From Polaromonas glacialis (GTDB lineage: Bacteria > Pseudomonadota > Gammaproteobacteria > Burkholderiales > Burkholderiaceae_C): 64,000 nucleotides of DNA. The notes beneath the pieces are model-generated. The model saw only the letters and a program-made list of their open reading frames with translations, did not search any database and was not told the origin of the DNA. Below, in pieces: positions 9,291 to 18,453 of this stretch. The DNA lies in contig NZ_KL448323.1 of NCBI RefSeq assembly GCF_000709345.1, forward strand, positions 1,458,912 to 1,522,911, given 5' to 3'. Position numbers and translations under genes: made by a program. How positions within the stretch are numbered: the first letter of the stretch is position 1; each line of letters starts with the position of its first letter.

Positions 9291-11309
9291 ATGATTACCC
9301 TTAAAAACGTGGTGCTGCGTCGCGGCTCCAAAGTGATTCTCGATAGCGCCTCTGTCACCCTCAATCCGGGCGAAAAAATCGGCCTGGTTGGCCGCAACGG
9401 CGCGGGCAAGTCCTCGCTGTTCGCCATGCTCAACGGCACGCTGCATGAGGACGGCGGCGAATACTACATTCCGGCGCAGTGGAAGATGGCGCAGGTCGCG
9501 CAGGACATGCCCGAAACCGAACAAAGCGCCACCAGCTACGTGATCGAAGGCGACGTGGTGCTGCTGGCCGCACAGGCCGAAGTCGATGCATCAGAAGCCA
9601 GCGGCGACGGCGACCGCATGGCGCATGCCTACATGGACTTGTACGACTCCGGCGCGCACGACGCGCAGGCACGCGCGCAGGCCTTGATCCTGGGGCTGGG
9701 CTTCAAGCTCAGCGAGCTCGACAACCCGGTCAACAGCTTTTCGGGCGGCTGGCGCATGCGCCTGCAACTGGCGCGCGCGCTGATGTGCCCGTCGGATTTG
9801 CTGCTGCTTGACGAGCCGACCAATCACCTGGATCTGGACGCACTGGTCTGGCTGGAAGCCTGGCTCAAGCGCTACCAGGGCACGATGCTGGTCATCAGCC
9901 ATGACCGCGAATTCCTCGACGCAGTGACCGACGTGACGGTCCACATCGAAAGCGCCAAGCTGACCCGCTACGGCGGCAACTACAGCAAGTTCGAAGACCT
10001 GCGCGCCGAGCAGATGGCGCTGCAGCAAGGCGCTTATTCCAAGCAGCAGGACAAGATTGCCCACCTGCAGAAGTTCATTGCCCGCTTCAAGGCCAAGGCC
10101 AGCAAGGCCAAGCAGGCGCAAAGCCGCGTCAAGGCGCTGGACCGCATGGAAAAAATCGCGCCACTGCTGGCCGAAGCCGACTTCACTTTCGAGTTCAAGG
10201 AACCGGCGAATCTGCCCAACCCGATGCTGTCGATGCAGAACGCCTTCTTCGGCTACCCCGCGCCCGAGGACGCGCCCGAAGGCACGCCGCCCACCGTCAT
10301 CGTGCAGAACGTCAGCAAGTCGGTGCTGGCCGGCCAGCGCATCGGCATTCTGGGCGCCAACGGCCAGGGCAAATCGACGCTGGTGAAGACCGTGGCGCGC
10401 GCGCTGGCGCCGATTTCAGGCGAGATGACCGAAGGCAAGGGCCTGAACATCGGCTACTTCGCCCAGCAGGAACTCGACGTGCTGCGCCTGACGGACAACC
10501 CGCTGGAGCACATGATCCGCCTGGTCAAGGAAGTCACCGCCGCCGGCAAGCTGGGCAACCAGCCGACCCGCGAGCAGGACTTGCGCAGCTTCCTGGGCAA
10601 CTTCAACTTTGGCGGCGACATGGTCAAGCAGGCCGTCGGCAGCATGAGCGGCGGCGAAAAGGCGCGCCTGGTGCTGTGCATGATCGTCTGGCAGCGGCCG
10701 AATCTGCTGCTGCTCGATGAGCCGACCAATCACCTGGACCTGGCCACGCGCGAGGCGCTGTCGATGGCGCTGAATGAATTCGAGGGCACGGTGATGCTGG
10801 TCAGCCATGACCGCGCCCTGCTGCGCGCGGTGTGCGACGAGTTCTGGATGGTCTCGCGCGGCGGCGTCGCGCCCTTCGACGGCGACCTGGACGACTACCA
10901 GCGCTATTTGCTCGACGAAGCCAAGCGCCTGCGCGAGGAAGCGAAGAAGTCGAGCAACAGTCCGGTCGCACCGACTGCTACCAAAAAAATAGCTGTCAGC
11001 GCAGACACAGCAAGCGCAAAGCCCGTTTTTGACGTAAAAAATGCATCTGGCAAGAAGGAAGATGCCCAAAAACGCCAGCAGCAATCGGAGGCCGCCAAGC
11101 CGCTGCGCAAGGATCTGGAAAAAATCGACCGCCAGATGCAGAGCATGAACAGCGAAAAAGCCAATCTCGAAACGCTTCTGACCACGTCGAAGTCGCCTGC
11201 GGAAATTGCCCAGGCCGGCAAGCGCCTCAAGGTGATCGAAGCCGACCTGGCCAAGCTGGAAGAACGCTGGCTGGAAGTGACGGAAAAGCTCGAAGCCGTC
11301 GCGGTATAA
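9291..11309 (+). CDS. yheS: ABC-F family ATPase (YheS-like)
   Basis: Soluble protein of 672 residues with two ABC ATPase domains and no membrane segments. ABC-F proteins act on the ribosome. Walker A motifs are GRNGAGKSS at about 34 and GANGQGKST at about 355. Signature motifs are SFSGGWRMRLQLAR and SMSGGEKARL, and both halves have LLLLDEPTNHLDL. The linker FKAKASKAKQAQSRVKALDRME lies between the domains. The C-terminal extension is a charged coiled coil (from about 590), preceded at 562-584 by an in-frame copy of the 65-bp repeat. Similarity to E. coli YheS is strong, though the exact role is not shown by sequence. Confidence 0.88.
   Translation: MITLKNVVLRRGSKVILDSASVTLNPGEKIGLVGRNGAGKSSLFAMLNGTLHEDGGEYYIPAQWKMAQVAQDMPETEQSATSYVIEGDVVLLAAQAEVDASEASGDGDRMAHAYMDLYDSGAHDAQARAQALILGLGFKLSELDNPVNSFSGGWRMRLQLARALMCPSDLLLLDEPTNHLDLDALVWLEAWLKRYQGTMLVISHDREFLDAVTDVTVHIESAKLTRYGGNYSKFEDLRAEQMALQQGAYSKQQDKIAHLQKFIARFKAKASKAKQAQSRVKALDRMEKIAPLLAEADFTFEFKEPANLPNPMLSMQNAFFGYPAPEDAPEGTPPTVIVQNVSKSVLAGQRIGILGANGQGKSTLVKTVARALAPISGEMTEGKGLNIGYFAQQELDVLRLTDNPLEHMIRLVKEVTAAGKLGNQPTREQDLRSFLGNFNFGGDMVKQAVGSMSGGEKARLVLCMIVWQRPNLLLLDEPTNHLDLATREALSMALNEFEGTVMLVSHDRALLRAVCDEFWMVSRGGVAPFDGDLDDYQRYLLDEAKRLREEAKKSSNSPVAPTATKKIAVSADTASAKPVFDVKNASGKKEDAQKRQQQSEAAKPLRKDLEKIDRQMQSMNSEKANLETLLTTSKSPAEIAQAGKRLKVIEADLAKLEERWLEVTEKLEAVAV
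10975..11040 (+). repeat. Dispersed 65-bp repeat, copy 3, inside the ABC-F gene
   Basis: TGCTACCAAAAAAATAGCTG, then GTCAGCGCAGACACAGC and AAGCGCAAAGCCCGTTTTTG, matches the plus orientation of the repeat. It is read in frame as about TATKKIAVSADTASAKPVFD, in the linker before the C-terminal coiled coil. Confidence 0.7.
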
Positions 11310-11358
11310 AGGGGCTTCGTCGGCGCTTGACCGGCAAGCTTGAAAGAGGTTTTGATCC

Positions 11359-11844
11359 ATGCCCACTGCCCTGCAACTGGCCGCTGACGATGCGGCGCTC
11401 CTGGCCGCTGTCCAGCGCAGCCGCAAGCTGCTTCACAAGCGGGCGCTGATGGCCGGTGTGGCCAGCGCCGTGCCGGTTCCCGGTCTGGACTGGGCGGTGG
11501 ATGCTGCCCTGCTGTCCAAACTCATTCCTGCCATCAACAAGGAGTTCGGCCTGGCGCCGGAACAGATTGACCAGCTCGATCCGAAAAAGCGCGAGCAGGT
11601 GCAAAAAGCCGTGGCCATGGTCGGCTCGGTGCTGGTCGGCAAGTTCATCAGCCGCGATCTGGTCCTCAAGGCAGCCGGCAAGATCGGCACGCGCATGGCG
11701 ACCAAGCAACTCGCCAAGTACATCCCGCTGGCGGGCCAGATCGTCGCGGCCACCGTCGGCTATGCGGCCATCCGCTACTTCGGCGAAGAGCACATGAAGG
11801 ACTGCATCCGGGTGTCGAAACAGGCGCAGTTGCGACTGGAGTGA
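11359..11844 (+). CDS. Small membrane-associated protein of unknown function (DUF697-like)
   Basis: 161 residues. Two moderately hydrophobic, glycine/alanine-rich stretches (about 30-55, LMAGVASAVPVPGLDWAVDA, and about 95-140, including YIPLAGQIVAATVGYAAIRY) flank a charged middle (QIDQLDPKKREQVQK). This layout recalls DUF697/YcjF-type C-terminal domains. I cannot assign a function. It lies 49 bp after the ABC-F gene on the same strand and may be cotranscribed. Confidence 0.6.
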   Translation: MPTALQLAADDAALLAAVQRSRKLLHKRALMAGVASAVPVPGLDWAVDAALLSKLIPAINKEFGLAPEQIDQLDPKKREQVQKAVAMVGSVLVGKFISRDLVLKAAGKIGTRMATKQLAKYIPLAGQIVAATVGYAAIRYFGEEHMKDCIRVSKQAQLRLE

Positions 11845-11903
11845 AGCTTCGCATCCGGCGGCTGCGCTGCCGGGCAAGAACTTTGCTGTCTTGAAAAACA
11901 AAA

Positions 11904-11937
11904 AAAGGGGCTGGCCGCGTGAACAGCCAGCCCCTTT
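11904..11937 (-). terminator. Rho-independent terminator between convergent genes
   Basis: Perfect 12-bp stem (AAAGGGGCTGGC at 11904-11915, GCCAGCCCCTTT at 11926-11937) with a 10-base loop. On the minus strand it is followed by a run of T (complement of the A-run at 11897-11906), so it terminates prpE transcription. It may also stop the plus-strand gene. Confidence 0.85.
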
Positions 11938-11957
11938 AGGACTTCAGCACCTGATTT

Positions 11958-13871
11958 TTAGACCGCCTCGACCCGGTCCCGAATCTGCTGCAGCGCGGCC
12001 GGATCGTCCATCGTCGTCAAGTCGCCCGCATCGCGGCCTTCGCACACGGCCTGAATCGCCCGGCGCAGCAGCTTGCCGCTGCGCGTCTTGGGCAAGACTG
12101 TCACGAAGCGCACGCGTGCCGGCCGGGCAACGGCGCCCAGGTCGTTGTCCACGCGCTTCATGATCTCGGCCTCCAGTTTGGCGCAGGCGGCAGTGTCGTT
12201 CAGCACGCTCGAATCCTTGAGCACGGCAAACGCCATCGCCACCTGGCCCTTGAGGTTGTCGGAGACGCCGACCACGGCGACTTCGGACACCTGCGCATGG
12301 CCGGAAATGCTTTCCTCGATCTCGCGCGTTCCCAGGCGATGGCCGGCGACGTTGATCACGTCGTCGGTGCGGCCCAGGATGAAGAAGTAGCCATCTTTGT
12401 CGCGGATGCCCCAGTCGAAGGTGCTGTACACGAGCTTGCCGGGAATGCTCTTCCAGTAGGTGTTGACGAAGCGCGCATCGTCCTGCCAGATGGTCTGCAT
12501 GAAGCCCGGAGGCGTCGGGCCTTCGATGACGACCACGCCTTTTTCACCCGGATTGGTGAGTTCCTCGCCGGTCGCTTCGTGCAGCAGCTTGACGTTGTAG
12601 CCGTACATCGGAATGCCGGGGCTGCCGAACTTGCTCGGCTTGGACTCGACGCCGTTGGCGATCGTCAGGATCGGCCAGCCGCTTTCGGTCTGCCAGTAGT
12701 TGTCGATGATCGGCACTCTCAAGCCTTCGCTGATCCAGCGGGCGGTGGGCTCGTCAAGCGGTTCGCCGGCCAGGAACAGCGCGCGCAGGCTGGACAGGTC
12801 GTATTTGGTCAGCAGCGCCGGGTCCTGCTTTTTCAGCACGCGAACGGCGGTCGGCGCGCTGAACATGACGGTGACCTTGTACTTTTCAACCAGTTCCCAC
12901 CAGATGCCGCCGTTGGGCTTCTTGTCCATGCCCTGCGTCGGCAGGCCTTCGTACATGATGGTCGCCATGCCGGCGATCAGCGGGCCATAGACGATGTAGC
13001 TGTGGCCGACGACCCAGCCGATGTCGCTGGTCGAGAAGAAGGTTTCGCCGGCCTTGCCGTCGAAGATGTGCTTCATGCTCGCGGCAAGTGCCACGGTGTA
13101 GCCGGCGGTGTCGCGCTGCACGCCCTTGGGCTTGCCGGTGGTGCCGCTGGTGTAGATGGTGTAGCTGATGGCGGTCGAGTCCAGCCATTCGCATGGCACT
13201 TGCGCATCGAAATGCGTTTCGCGCAGTTCGTTCCAGAGGTGATCGCGCCCGGCGACCAGTTCCATGGTGGCCAGGCCACGGTCGGCCAGCAGCACGGCGC
13301 CCGGCTTGTGGCTGGACAGGCGGATCGCCTCGTCGAGCAACGGTTTGTACGGCAGCGCCTTGCCGCCGCGCGAGCCGCCGTCAGAGCTGACGATGACCTT
13401 GGGCGCGGCGTCCTCGATGCGCGACGCCAGGGAGCCGCTGGCAAATCCGCCGAACACCACGCAATGCACCGCGCCAATGCGGGCGCAGGCCAGCATCGCA
13501 AAGGCAGCCTCGGCAATCATCGGCATGTAGATCAGCACGCGGTCGCCTTTTTCGACGCCCAGCGCCAGCAGGCTGGCGGCCATGCGCTGCACTTCGCCGT
13601 GCAGGTCGGTGAAGGTGTAGGTTTTCTCCAGGCCGGTTTCGCTGGAGACGGCAATCAAGGCGGCCTGGCCGGCGCGGTCCTTCAGGTGGCGGTCAACGGC
13701 GTTGTGGCACAGGTTGGTCTGGCCGCCTTCGTACCAGTTGACGAAGGGCGGGTTGTCGTAGTTGCAGACGCGCTCGAATGGCTTGTGCCACTCGATCAGA
13801 TTGGCCTGTTCGGCCCAGAAGGCGTCGGGCTGGTCGATGGACTGAAGGTAAAAGTCTGCATAGCTGGTCAT
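11958..13871 (-). CDS. prpE: Propionate--CoA ligase
   Basis: AMP-forming acyl-CoA synthetase of 637 residues that activates propionate, and possibly acetate, to its CoA ester. The start MTSYADFYLQSIDQPDAFWA at 13871 has a GGAG nine bases upstream and matches the family. An ATG 72 bp further upstream is less likely. The nucleotide-binding motif is YTSGTTGKPKGVQRD near residue 250, followed by the YWQTESGWP core, GRTDDVINVAGHRLGT and the catalytic-lysine tail KTRSGKLLRR. FSTSDIGWVVGHSYIVYGPL favours PrpE over classical Acs. No other prp genes are adjacent. Confidence 0.88.
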   Translation of the reverse strand: MTSYADFYLQSIDQPDAFWAEQANLIEWHKPFERVCNYDNPPFVNWYEGGQTNLCHNAVDRHLKDRAGQAALIAVSSETGLEKTYTFTDLHGEVQRMAASLLALGVEKGDRVLIYMPMIAEAAFAMLACARIGAVHCVVFGGFASGSLASRIEDAAPKVIVSSDGGSRGGKALPYKPLLDEAIRLSSHKPGAVLLADRGLATMELVAGRDHLWNELRETHFDAQVPCEWLDSTAISYTIYTSGTTGKPKGVQRDTAGYTVALAASMKHIFDGKAGETFFSTSDIGWVVGHSYIVYGPLIAGMATIMYEGLPTQGMDKKPNGGIWWELVEKYKVTVMFSAPTAVRVLKKQDPALLTKYDLSSLRALFLAGEPLDEPTARWISEGLRVPIIDNYWQTESGWPILTIANGVESKPSKFGSPGIPMYGYNVKLLHEATGEELTNPGEKGVVVIEGPTPPGFMQTIWQDDARFVNTYWKSIPGKLVYSTFDWGIRDKDGYFFILGRTDDVINVAGHRLGTREIEESISGHAQVSEVAVVGVSDNLKGQVAMAFAVLKDSSVLNDTAACAKLEAEIMKRVDNDLGAVARPARVRFVTVLPKTRSGKLLRRAIQAVCEGRDAGDLTTMDDPAALQQIRDRVEAV

Positions 13872-14262
13872 GGAGGGTCTCCGTATTTTTGAGGCAACTG
13901 TCGAGTTGAAATTTTGACCGCCATGCGGCCGCTGGGTTTGCACGTCATCAAGGCCTTCGGCTTTACCGCAGCGCAGGCCAAGGGGTTTCGTTCACATCAG
14001 GGACAGGCTGGAAAAAAATTCGCACCCTGGATGTCTGAAAACTGAATTCTTAATTATGGGCAGCGGTCTTTCTGCAAGCTGACGTCGAGCGGTCGATGTT
14101 CGAGGAAGTCCTCTGAATGCTATTAAAAATATAGCTGGCTAGGCTCGTTCCTATTGCGTAAACACCACTTTTCATACATAAACTGAATTTTTTCATGCTG
14201 CTGCTGCGGCCTTTGGCCATTTCGGATTAAATCGGCGGCTGGCCCATTCAACGAAGAACTTC
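13872..14262. other. Intergenic region between divergent genes
   Basis: 391 bp between prpE (minus) and the ABC transporter (plus). It should contain both promoters. I see AT-rich stretches near 14040-14060 and 14160-14200 and one dispersed-repeat copy at 14118-14182, but no convincing operator or coding region. Confidence 0.5.
14118..14182 (+). repeat. Dispersed 65-bp repeat, copy 4
   Basis: TGCTATTAAAAATATAGCTG, then TTCCTATTGCGTAAACACC and ACTTTTCATACATAAA. It is a diverged plus-orientation copy, located 80 bp upstream of the ABC transporter start. Confidence 0.6.
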
Positions 14263-15981
14263 ATGAGCGCAGCAGAAGAACCTGGCTTCAATGCCCGACT
14301 GTGGCATCGTTTTGCAGCGATTGCGCGGCCCTACTGGTTTTCAGAGGAACGCTGGCGCGCCCGGGGCCTGCTGGTGCTGCTGGTGGTTGTGCTGCTGGGG
14401 CAGACCGCCTTCAACGTATTGTTCAACCAGGAAACCGGCGAGTTCACCTCGGCCCTGGCCGCGCGGGATGCCGGCCGCTTCTGGGCGTCGATCTGGCGCT
14501 ACACGGCGATTCTGGTGGCGGCGGTGCCGATCTACGCCCTGTACTACTACGTGCGCGACACGCTCGGGCTGCGCTGGCGCCGCTGGCTGACAGATGCCTT
14601 CCTGGCGCGCTATTTCGACCAGCGCGCCTATTACCGGCTGAATGCTGCCGCCGGCATCGACAACCCCGACCAGCGCATTGCCGAGGACATCAACACCTTC
14701 ACCCAGCAATCACTTTATTTTTCAATGATCGTGCTGGGCTCGGTGCTGCAGCTGGCCGCCTTTTCCGCCGTGCTGTGGTCGATCTCGCGGGGGCTGGTGT
14801 TGTTCCTGATCGGCTATGCGGTGCTCAGCACCGTGTTCACTGCTTCAGCGTTTGGCAAGCGGCTGATTGGCCTGAACTTTCGCCAGCTGCAGCGCGAGGC
14901 GAACTTCCGCTTCGGCCTGGTGCGGGTGCGTGAACACGCCGAGCCGATTGCCTTTCACGACGGCGAGGCGCGTGAGATGACGGCGCTGCAAGCCATCTTC
15001 GCCAGGGTCTATGCCAACTACCAGCAGGTGCTGCGCTGGCAGTTCGGGCTCAACCTGTTCCAGTACGCCCATGCTTTCCTGACCATCGTGCTGCCGACGG
15101 TGATCATTGCCGGCGATGTGCTGTCGGGGCGGCTGGAGGTGGGCCGCGCCATCCAGGCCGCCGGTGCCTTTGCCGCCATCCTGAGCGCGCTGACGGTGAT
15201 CGTCGAGCATTTTGAAAGCCTCAGCCGTTTTTCCGCCGGCGTCGAGCGGCTGCATGCTTTTTCGCAAGCCCTGCAAGCCAATGCCGGCCGCCCGGCCGAC
15301 AGCGACGACAGCGCGCGGCATATCCAGACGCTGCACGGCTTCGAGCTGGCACTTGGGCGGTTGACCATTCTGACGCCCGGCCGCGAGCATCTGCTGCTGC
15401 GAGACCTCACGCTGGCCATCAAGCCCGGCGAGGGGCTGCTGATTTCCGGCCCCAGCGGCAGCGGCAAGAGTTCCCTGCTGCGGGTGATTGCCGGACTATG
15501 GACGACGGGCTCGGGTGAAATCACGCGCCCGGCCGGGTCGGACATGCTGTTCATGCCCCAGCAGCCCTACCTGCTGCTGGGCGACCTGCGCAGCCAGCTA
15601 ACCTATCCGCACACGGACCGCGACATTTCAGACGAGGAACTGCTGCACTGGCTGGAGCGGGTGAACCTGCCGACGCTGGCCGAACGCTTCGGTGGCCTGA
15701 GCGCCGAACTGGACTGGGCCCGGGTGCTGTCGGTTGGCGAGCAGCAGCGGCTGGCCTTTGCCCGCGCGCTGCTGGCCAGGCCGCGCTACCTGCTGCTGGA
15801 CGAAGCCACCAGCGCGCTGGATGCGGCCAACGAAGAGTTGTTGTACAGCCAGCTGGCGGGCCTGTCGATCACGCCGGTCAGCATCAGCCACCATCCGGCG
15901 GTCGTGAAATACCATCAATGGGTGCTGGAACTGCCCGGGGACGGCCGGTGGACGCTGCAGGGAGCGAGCAGCTACCGGTGA
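14263..15981 (+). CDS. ABC transporter fusing membrane and ATPase domains (SbmA/BacA-YddA family)
   Basis: 572 residues with an N-terminal membrane domain and a C-terminal ATPase. About six hydrophobic segments lie between residues 30 and 310. They include the family motif ALYYYVRDTLGLRWRRWLTD, DNPDQRIAEDINTF and the REHAEPIAFHDGE region typical of SbmA/YddA and peroxisomal ABCD relatives. The ATPase has Walker A GPSGSGKSS near 397 and Walker B YLLLDEATSALD, and its signature is degenerate (LSVGEQQRLAFAR). Members import peptides, cobalamin or fatty acyl-CoA. The substrate here is unknown. Confidence 0.82.
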   Translation: MSAAEEPGFNARLWHRFAAIARPYWFSEERWRARGLLVLLVVVLLGQTAFNVLFNQETGEFTSALAARDAGRFWASIWRYTAILVAAVPIYALYYYVRDTLGLRWRRWLTDAFLARYFDQRAYYRLNAAAGIDNPDQRIAEDINTFTQQSLYFSMIVLGSVLQLAAFSAVLWSISRGLVLFLIGYAVLSTVFTASAFGKRLIGLNFRQLQREANFRFGLVRVREHAEPIAFHDGEAREMTALQAIFARVYANYQQVLRWQFGLNLFQYAHAFLTIVLPTVIIAGDVLSGRLEVGRAIQAAGAFAAILSALTVIVEHFESLSRFSAGVERLHAFSQALQANAGRPADSDDSARHIQTLHGFELALGRLTILTPGREHLLLRDLTLAIKPGEGLLISGPSGSGKSSLLRVIAGLWTTGSGEITRPAGSDMLFMPQQPYLLLGDLRSQLTYPHTDRDISDEELLHWLERVNLPTLAERFGGLSAELDWARVLSVGEQQRLAFARALLARPRYLLLDEATSALDAANEELLYSQLAGLSITPVSISHHPAVVKYHQWVLELPGDGRWTLQGASSYR

Positions 15982-16000
15982 CTTCCAGGGTGAACCGGGA

Positions 16001-16624
16001 TCACTTCACCAGCGCGAGCAATTCCCTGAACGCGTCATGTTCACAGGTGCGGGCCCATTCAAAGGCCACCATCTCGGTGGTGACCAGCTCGGCGCCGTTG
16101 CCGGCCAGCCGGTCGAACGCGGCGTCGCGGTTGCGCTCGCTGCGCGAGCTGCAGGCATCGGTCACGACCCACACGTCGAACTCTTCTTCGAGCAGTTCCA
16201 GCGCGGTCTGCATCAGGCAGACATGTGCTTCGCAGCCGGCAATCACGATCATGCTGCGGCCCTCTTCCTCGGGTTCGGCGGGCTTTTGCAGGTGCTTGGG
16301 CAGGCTGCGCGCATTGCCGCCGGTCGGCGCCTTGCGAACCGGCGGACGCAGCCATTCGACCAGGCCGTCGGCGGCGGCGCTGAAATGCATCTTGGCCATG
16401 GTCTTGCCGCCGGCCGAATCAATCGCCGCCTGCAGCTCGGGCAGGTTCTGGCCGAGCTTGTCGGGGTTTTGCGCGGTGCCCCAGACCGGCACCTCCATGA
16501 AACGGGCCATGCGCGCCAGCCGCAAGGCATTGGCCACGACGATTTCATTTTCAAAAATCACGGGCATCAGGCGGGTCTGGTAATCGACCAGCACGAGCTG
16601 GGAGTCGTCGGCATCTAGCAACAT
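16001..16624 (-). CDS. Isochorismatase-like cysteine hydrolase
   Basis: 207-residue hydrolase of the isochorismatase superfamily. It shows the expected catalytic elements: Asp14 in LVLVDYQTRLMP, a lysine in TMAKMHFSA, and the nucleophilic Cys in VIAGCEAHVCLMQTA. YcaC-like members hydrolyse amides of unknown identity. An insertion of about 20 residues (RSLPKHLQKPAEPEEEGRS) precedes the active-site strand. The gene is convergent with the upstream ABC transporter and stands 87 bp from the next gene. The substrate cannot be predicted. Confidence 0.78.
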   Translation of the reverse strand: MLLDADDSQLVLVDYQTRLMPVIFENEIVVANALRLARMARFMEVPVWGTAQNPDKLGQNLPELQAAIDSAGGKTMAKMHFSAAADGLVEWLRPPVRKAPTGGNARSLPKHLQKPAEPEEEGRSMIVIAGCEAHVCLMQTALELLEEEFDVWVVTDACSSRSERNRDAAFDRLAGNGAELVTTEMVAFEWARTCEHDAFRELLALVK

Positions 16625-16710
16625 GGTTATTCCTTAGGTTTGGCGGCCATTATCCCTGCCCTTGCCGGGGTGACGGCTGCCGTGGCGCGCCAGTCCGGGC
16701 CTGCTGACCG

Positions 16711-18432
16711 CTAGCGAGCGACGCGCGCCCTGTCCACGATGCGGCCGGCCTGTGCCCGGGAAACTGCCGCGCCCATGGAACCCAGGGTGCAACCCCAGCC
16801 CGCCGCCTGGGCATTGAGCCGCGTCCCCATGAATGCATCGACGACATCGGTGTTGGAGTGACGCAGCAGTTCCACGCCCTGGACGGCCCGGGCCATGGCT
16901 TCGCAGGCCGGCCGGGCCAGGAACTCATCGTCCATGGCCGCCTGGATCAAGGACGGCAACGCATCCAGGTAGCCATCGAAGCGGCGATCCATGCCCTTGA
17001 CCGAATTCACTTCGGCCATGAAGGCATCGCGCGTCATGGGCTCCTTGAGCAACGAACGCCGCACGTCCATGCACATCATGTTGGCCGAGCCTTCCCAGAC
17101 GCTGTTCAGCGGCGCCTCGCGGTAGATCCGGGCCATCGGGTTTTCCTCAATGAAGCCGTTGCCGCCGTGGCATTGCAGGGCTTCATAGGCAATGGCAGGC
17201 GCGCGCGAGCAGTTGAAGAACTTGGCCATCGGCGTGGCCACTCGCGCGAAGGCCTTTTCCTGCGCGCTGCCTTCAATGTGGTCGGTGGCCTTGGCGACGC
17301 GCAGCGCCAGCAGCGTCGCCGCCTCGACCTCGACGGCCATGTCGGCCAGCACATTGGCCATCATTGGCTGCTCGGCCAGCGTCTGCCCGAAGCCCCGGCG
17401 GGTGCCGGCATGGTTGAGCGCCAGCGTCAGCGACTGGCGCATCAGGCCGGCTGATCCGACGGCAAAGTCCAGCCGCGTCAGGTGCGCGTGCGACAAAATC
17501 TCGCGCAGGCCGCCGCCTTCCGGCCCGACGCGAAGGGCCAGCGTGCCGGCATATTCGATCTCGCTCGAGGCATTGGACTTGTTGCCGCACTTGTCCTTCA
17601 GGCGCTGGATGAAAAACCGGTTGAAGCTGCCGTCAGGCAAGGTGCGCGGCAGGAAAAAGCAGGTCACGCCGCCGTCCACCTTGGCCAGCGTGAAAAAGCC
17701 GTCGGACTGCGGCACCGAACAAAACCACTTGTGGCCCGTCAATTCGTACCAGTGGGCGATGGCGCCGTGGTAGCCGGCGCTGTGCGAAAACCGGGCCGTG
17801 GTTTGTGTCTCGCGCAGGTCCGAGCCGCCCTGCTTTTCGGTCATGGCGTAACCAATCACGACCGACGCCTTGTCGGCCACTTCGCGGCGGCTGAATTCAT
17901 ACTGCGTGCCGCACACCTTGTCGGCCCACAGCTTCAGGCAGGGCTCGCTCTGAAAGCCGGCGAAGGAGGCATAGGCCATGCCGGTCGGGCAGGCCGTGCC
18001 GTGCTCGACCTGGTTCCAGAGGTAAGACAGCACGGCCCGGGCATAGTGCGGCTGCGCCTCGGGCGCGGTCCAGGCCAGCGAATGCACCTCGTGCTTCCAG
18101 GCCAGCGCCATCAGCTGGTGCCAGCTGGGGTGGAATTCGACCCAGTCGATGCGGTTGCCGTAGCGGTCATGCGTCTTGAGTTCGGGAAGATGGCGGTTGG
18201 CCTGGCGGGCCAGTTCCTGGATGTCCTCGTCGCCGACGAGCCGGCCCAGCGCCTGGCAGCGCCCTGCCGCCCAAGGCACTTCGCGCTGCACGGCGGCGGA
18301 CAGCACGGCGTCCTGGTCAAATGCATTGAAGCCGGTCAGAGGGCTGGCCTGGTTCTTGACAAGATGCGTGGCAAGGGGGCTTGCGCCGTCCTGCACGGGC
18401 AACAGCTTCTGTGCGTTCATCGGTGCGTTCAT
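16711..18432 (-). CDS. AidB-like acyl-CoA dehydrogenase
   Basis: 573-residue FAD flavoprotein. It is longer than ordinary acyl-CoA dehydrogenases (about 380) and colinear with AidB: NQASPLTGFNAFDQD at the N-terminus, GYAMTEKQGGSDLRETQT for FAD binding, LKDKCGNKSNASSEIEY, and ALQCHGGNGFIEENPMARIYREAPLNSVWEGSANMMC. The last 120 residues form the extra helical region that in AidB binds DNA. E. coli AidB is induced in alkylation stress. Here the gene follows a TetR regulator on the same strand (21-bp gap), which suggests control by an acyl-CoA or small ligand. An in-frame ATG also exists at 18420. Confidence 0.85.
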   Translation of the reverse strand: MNAPMNAQKLLPVQDGASPLATHLVKNQASPLTGFNAFDQDAVLSAAVQREVPWAAGRCQALGRLVGDEDIQELARQANRHLPELKTHDRYGNRIDWVEFHPSWHQLMALAWKHEVHSLAWTAPEAQPHYARAVLSYLWNQVEHGTACPTGMAYASFAGFQSEPCLKLWADKVCGTQYEFSRREVADKASVVIGYAMTEKQGGSDLRETQTTARFSHSAGYHGAIAHWYELTGHKWFCSVPQSDGFFTLAKVDGGVTCFFLPRTLPDGSFNRFFIQRLKDKCGNKSNASSEIEYAGTLALRVGPEGGGLREILSHAHLTRLDFAVGSAGLMRQSLTLALNHAGTRRGFGQTLAEQPMMANVLADMAVEVEAATLLALRVAKATDHIEGSAQEKAFARVATPMAKFFNCSRAPAIAYEALQCHGGNGFIEENPMARIYREAPLNSVWEGSANMMCMDVRRSLLKEPMTRDAFMAEVNSVKGMDRRFDGYLDALPSLIQAAMDDEFLARPACEAMARAVQGVELLRHSNTDVVDAFMGTRLNAQAAGWGCTLGSMGAAVSRAQAGRIVDRARVAR

Positions 18433-18453
18433 GGGGGTTCTCCGGCTTGGGGG

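Noticed and set aside
12297..13892. Plus-strand open frame of 531 codons opposite prpE
   Set aside because: Composition (His/Ala/Gly/Val runs) is typical of an antisense frame; prpE on the other strand has full motif support.
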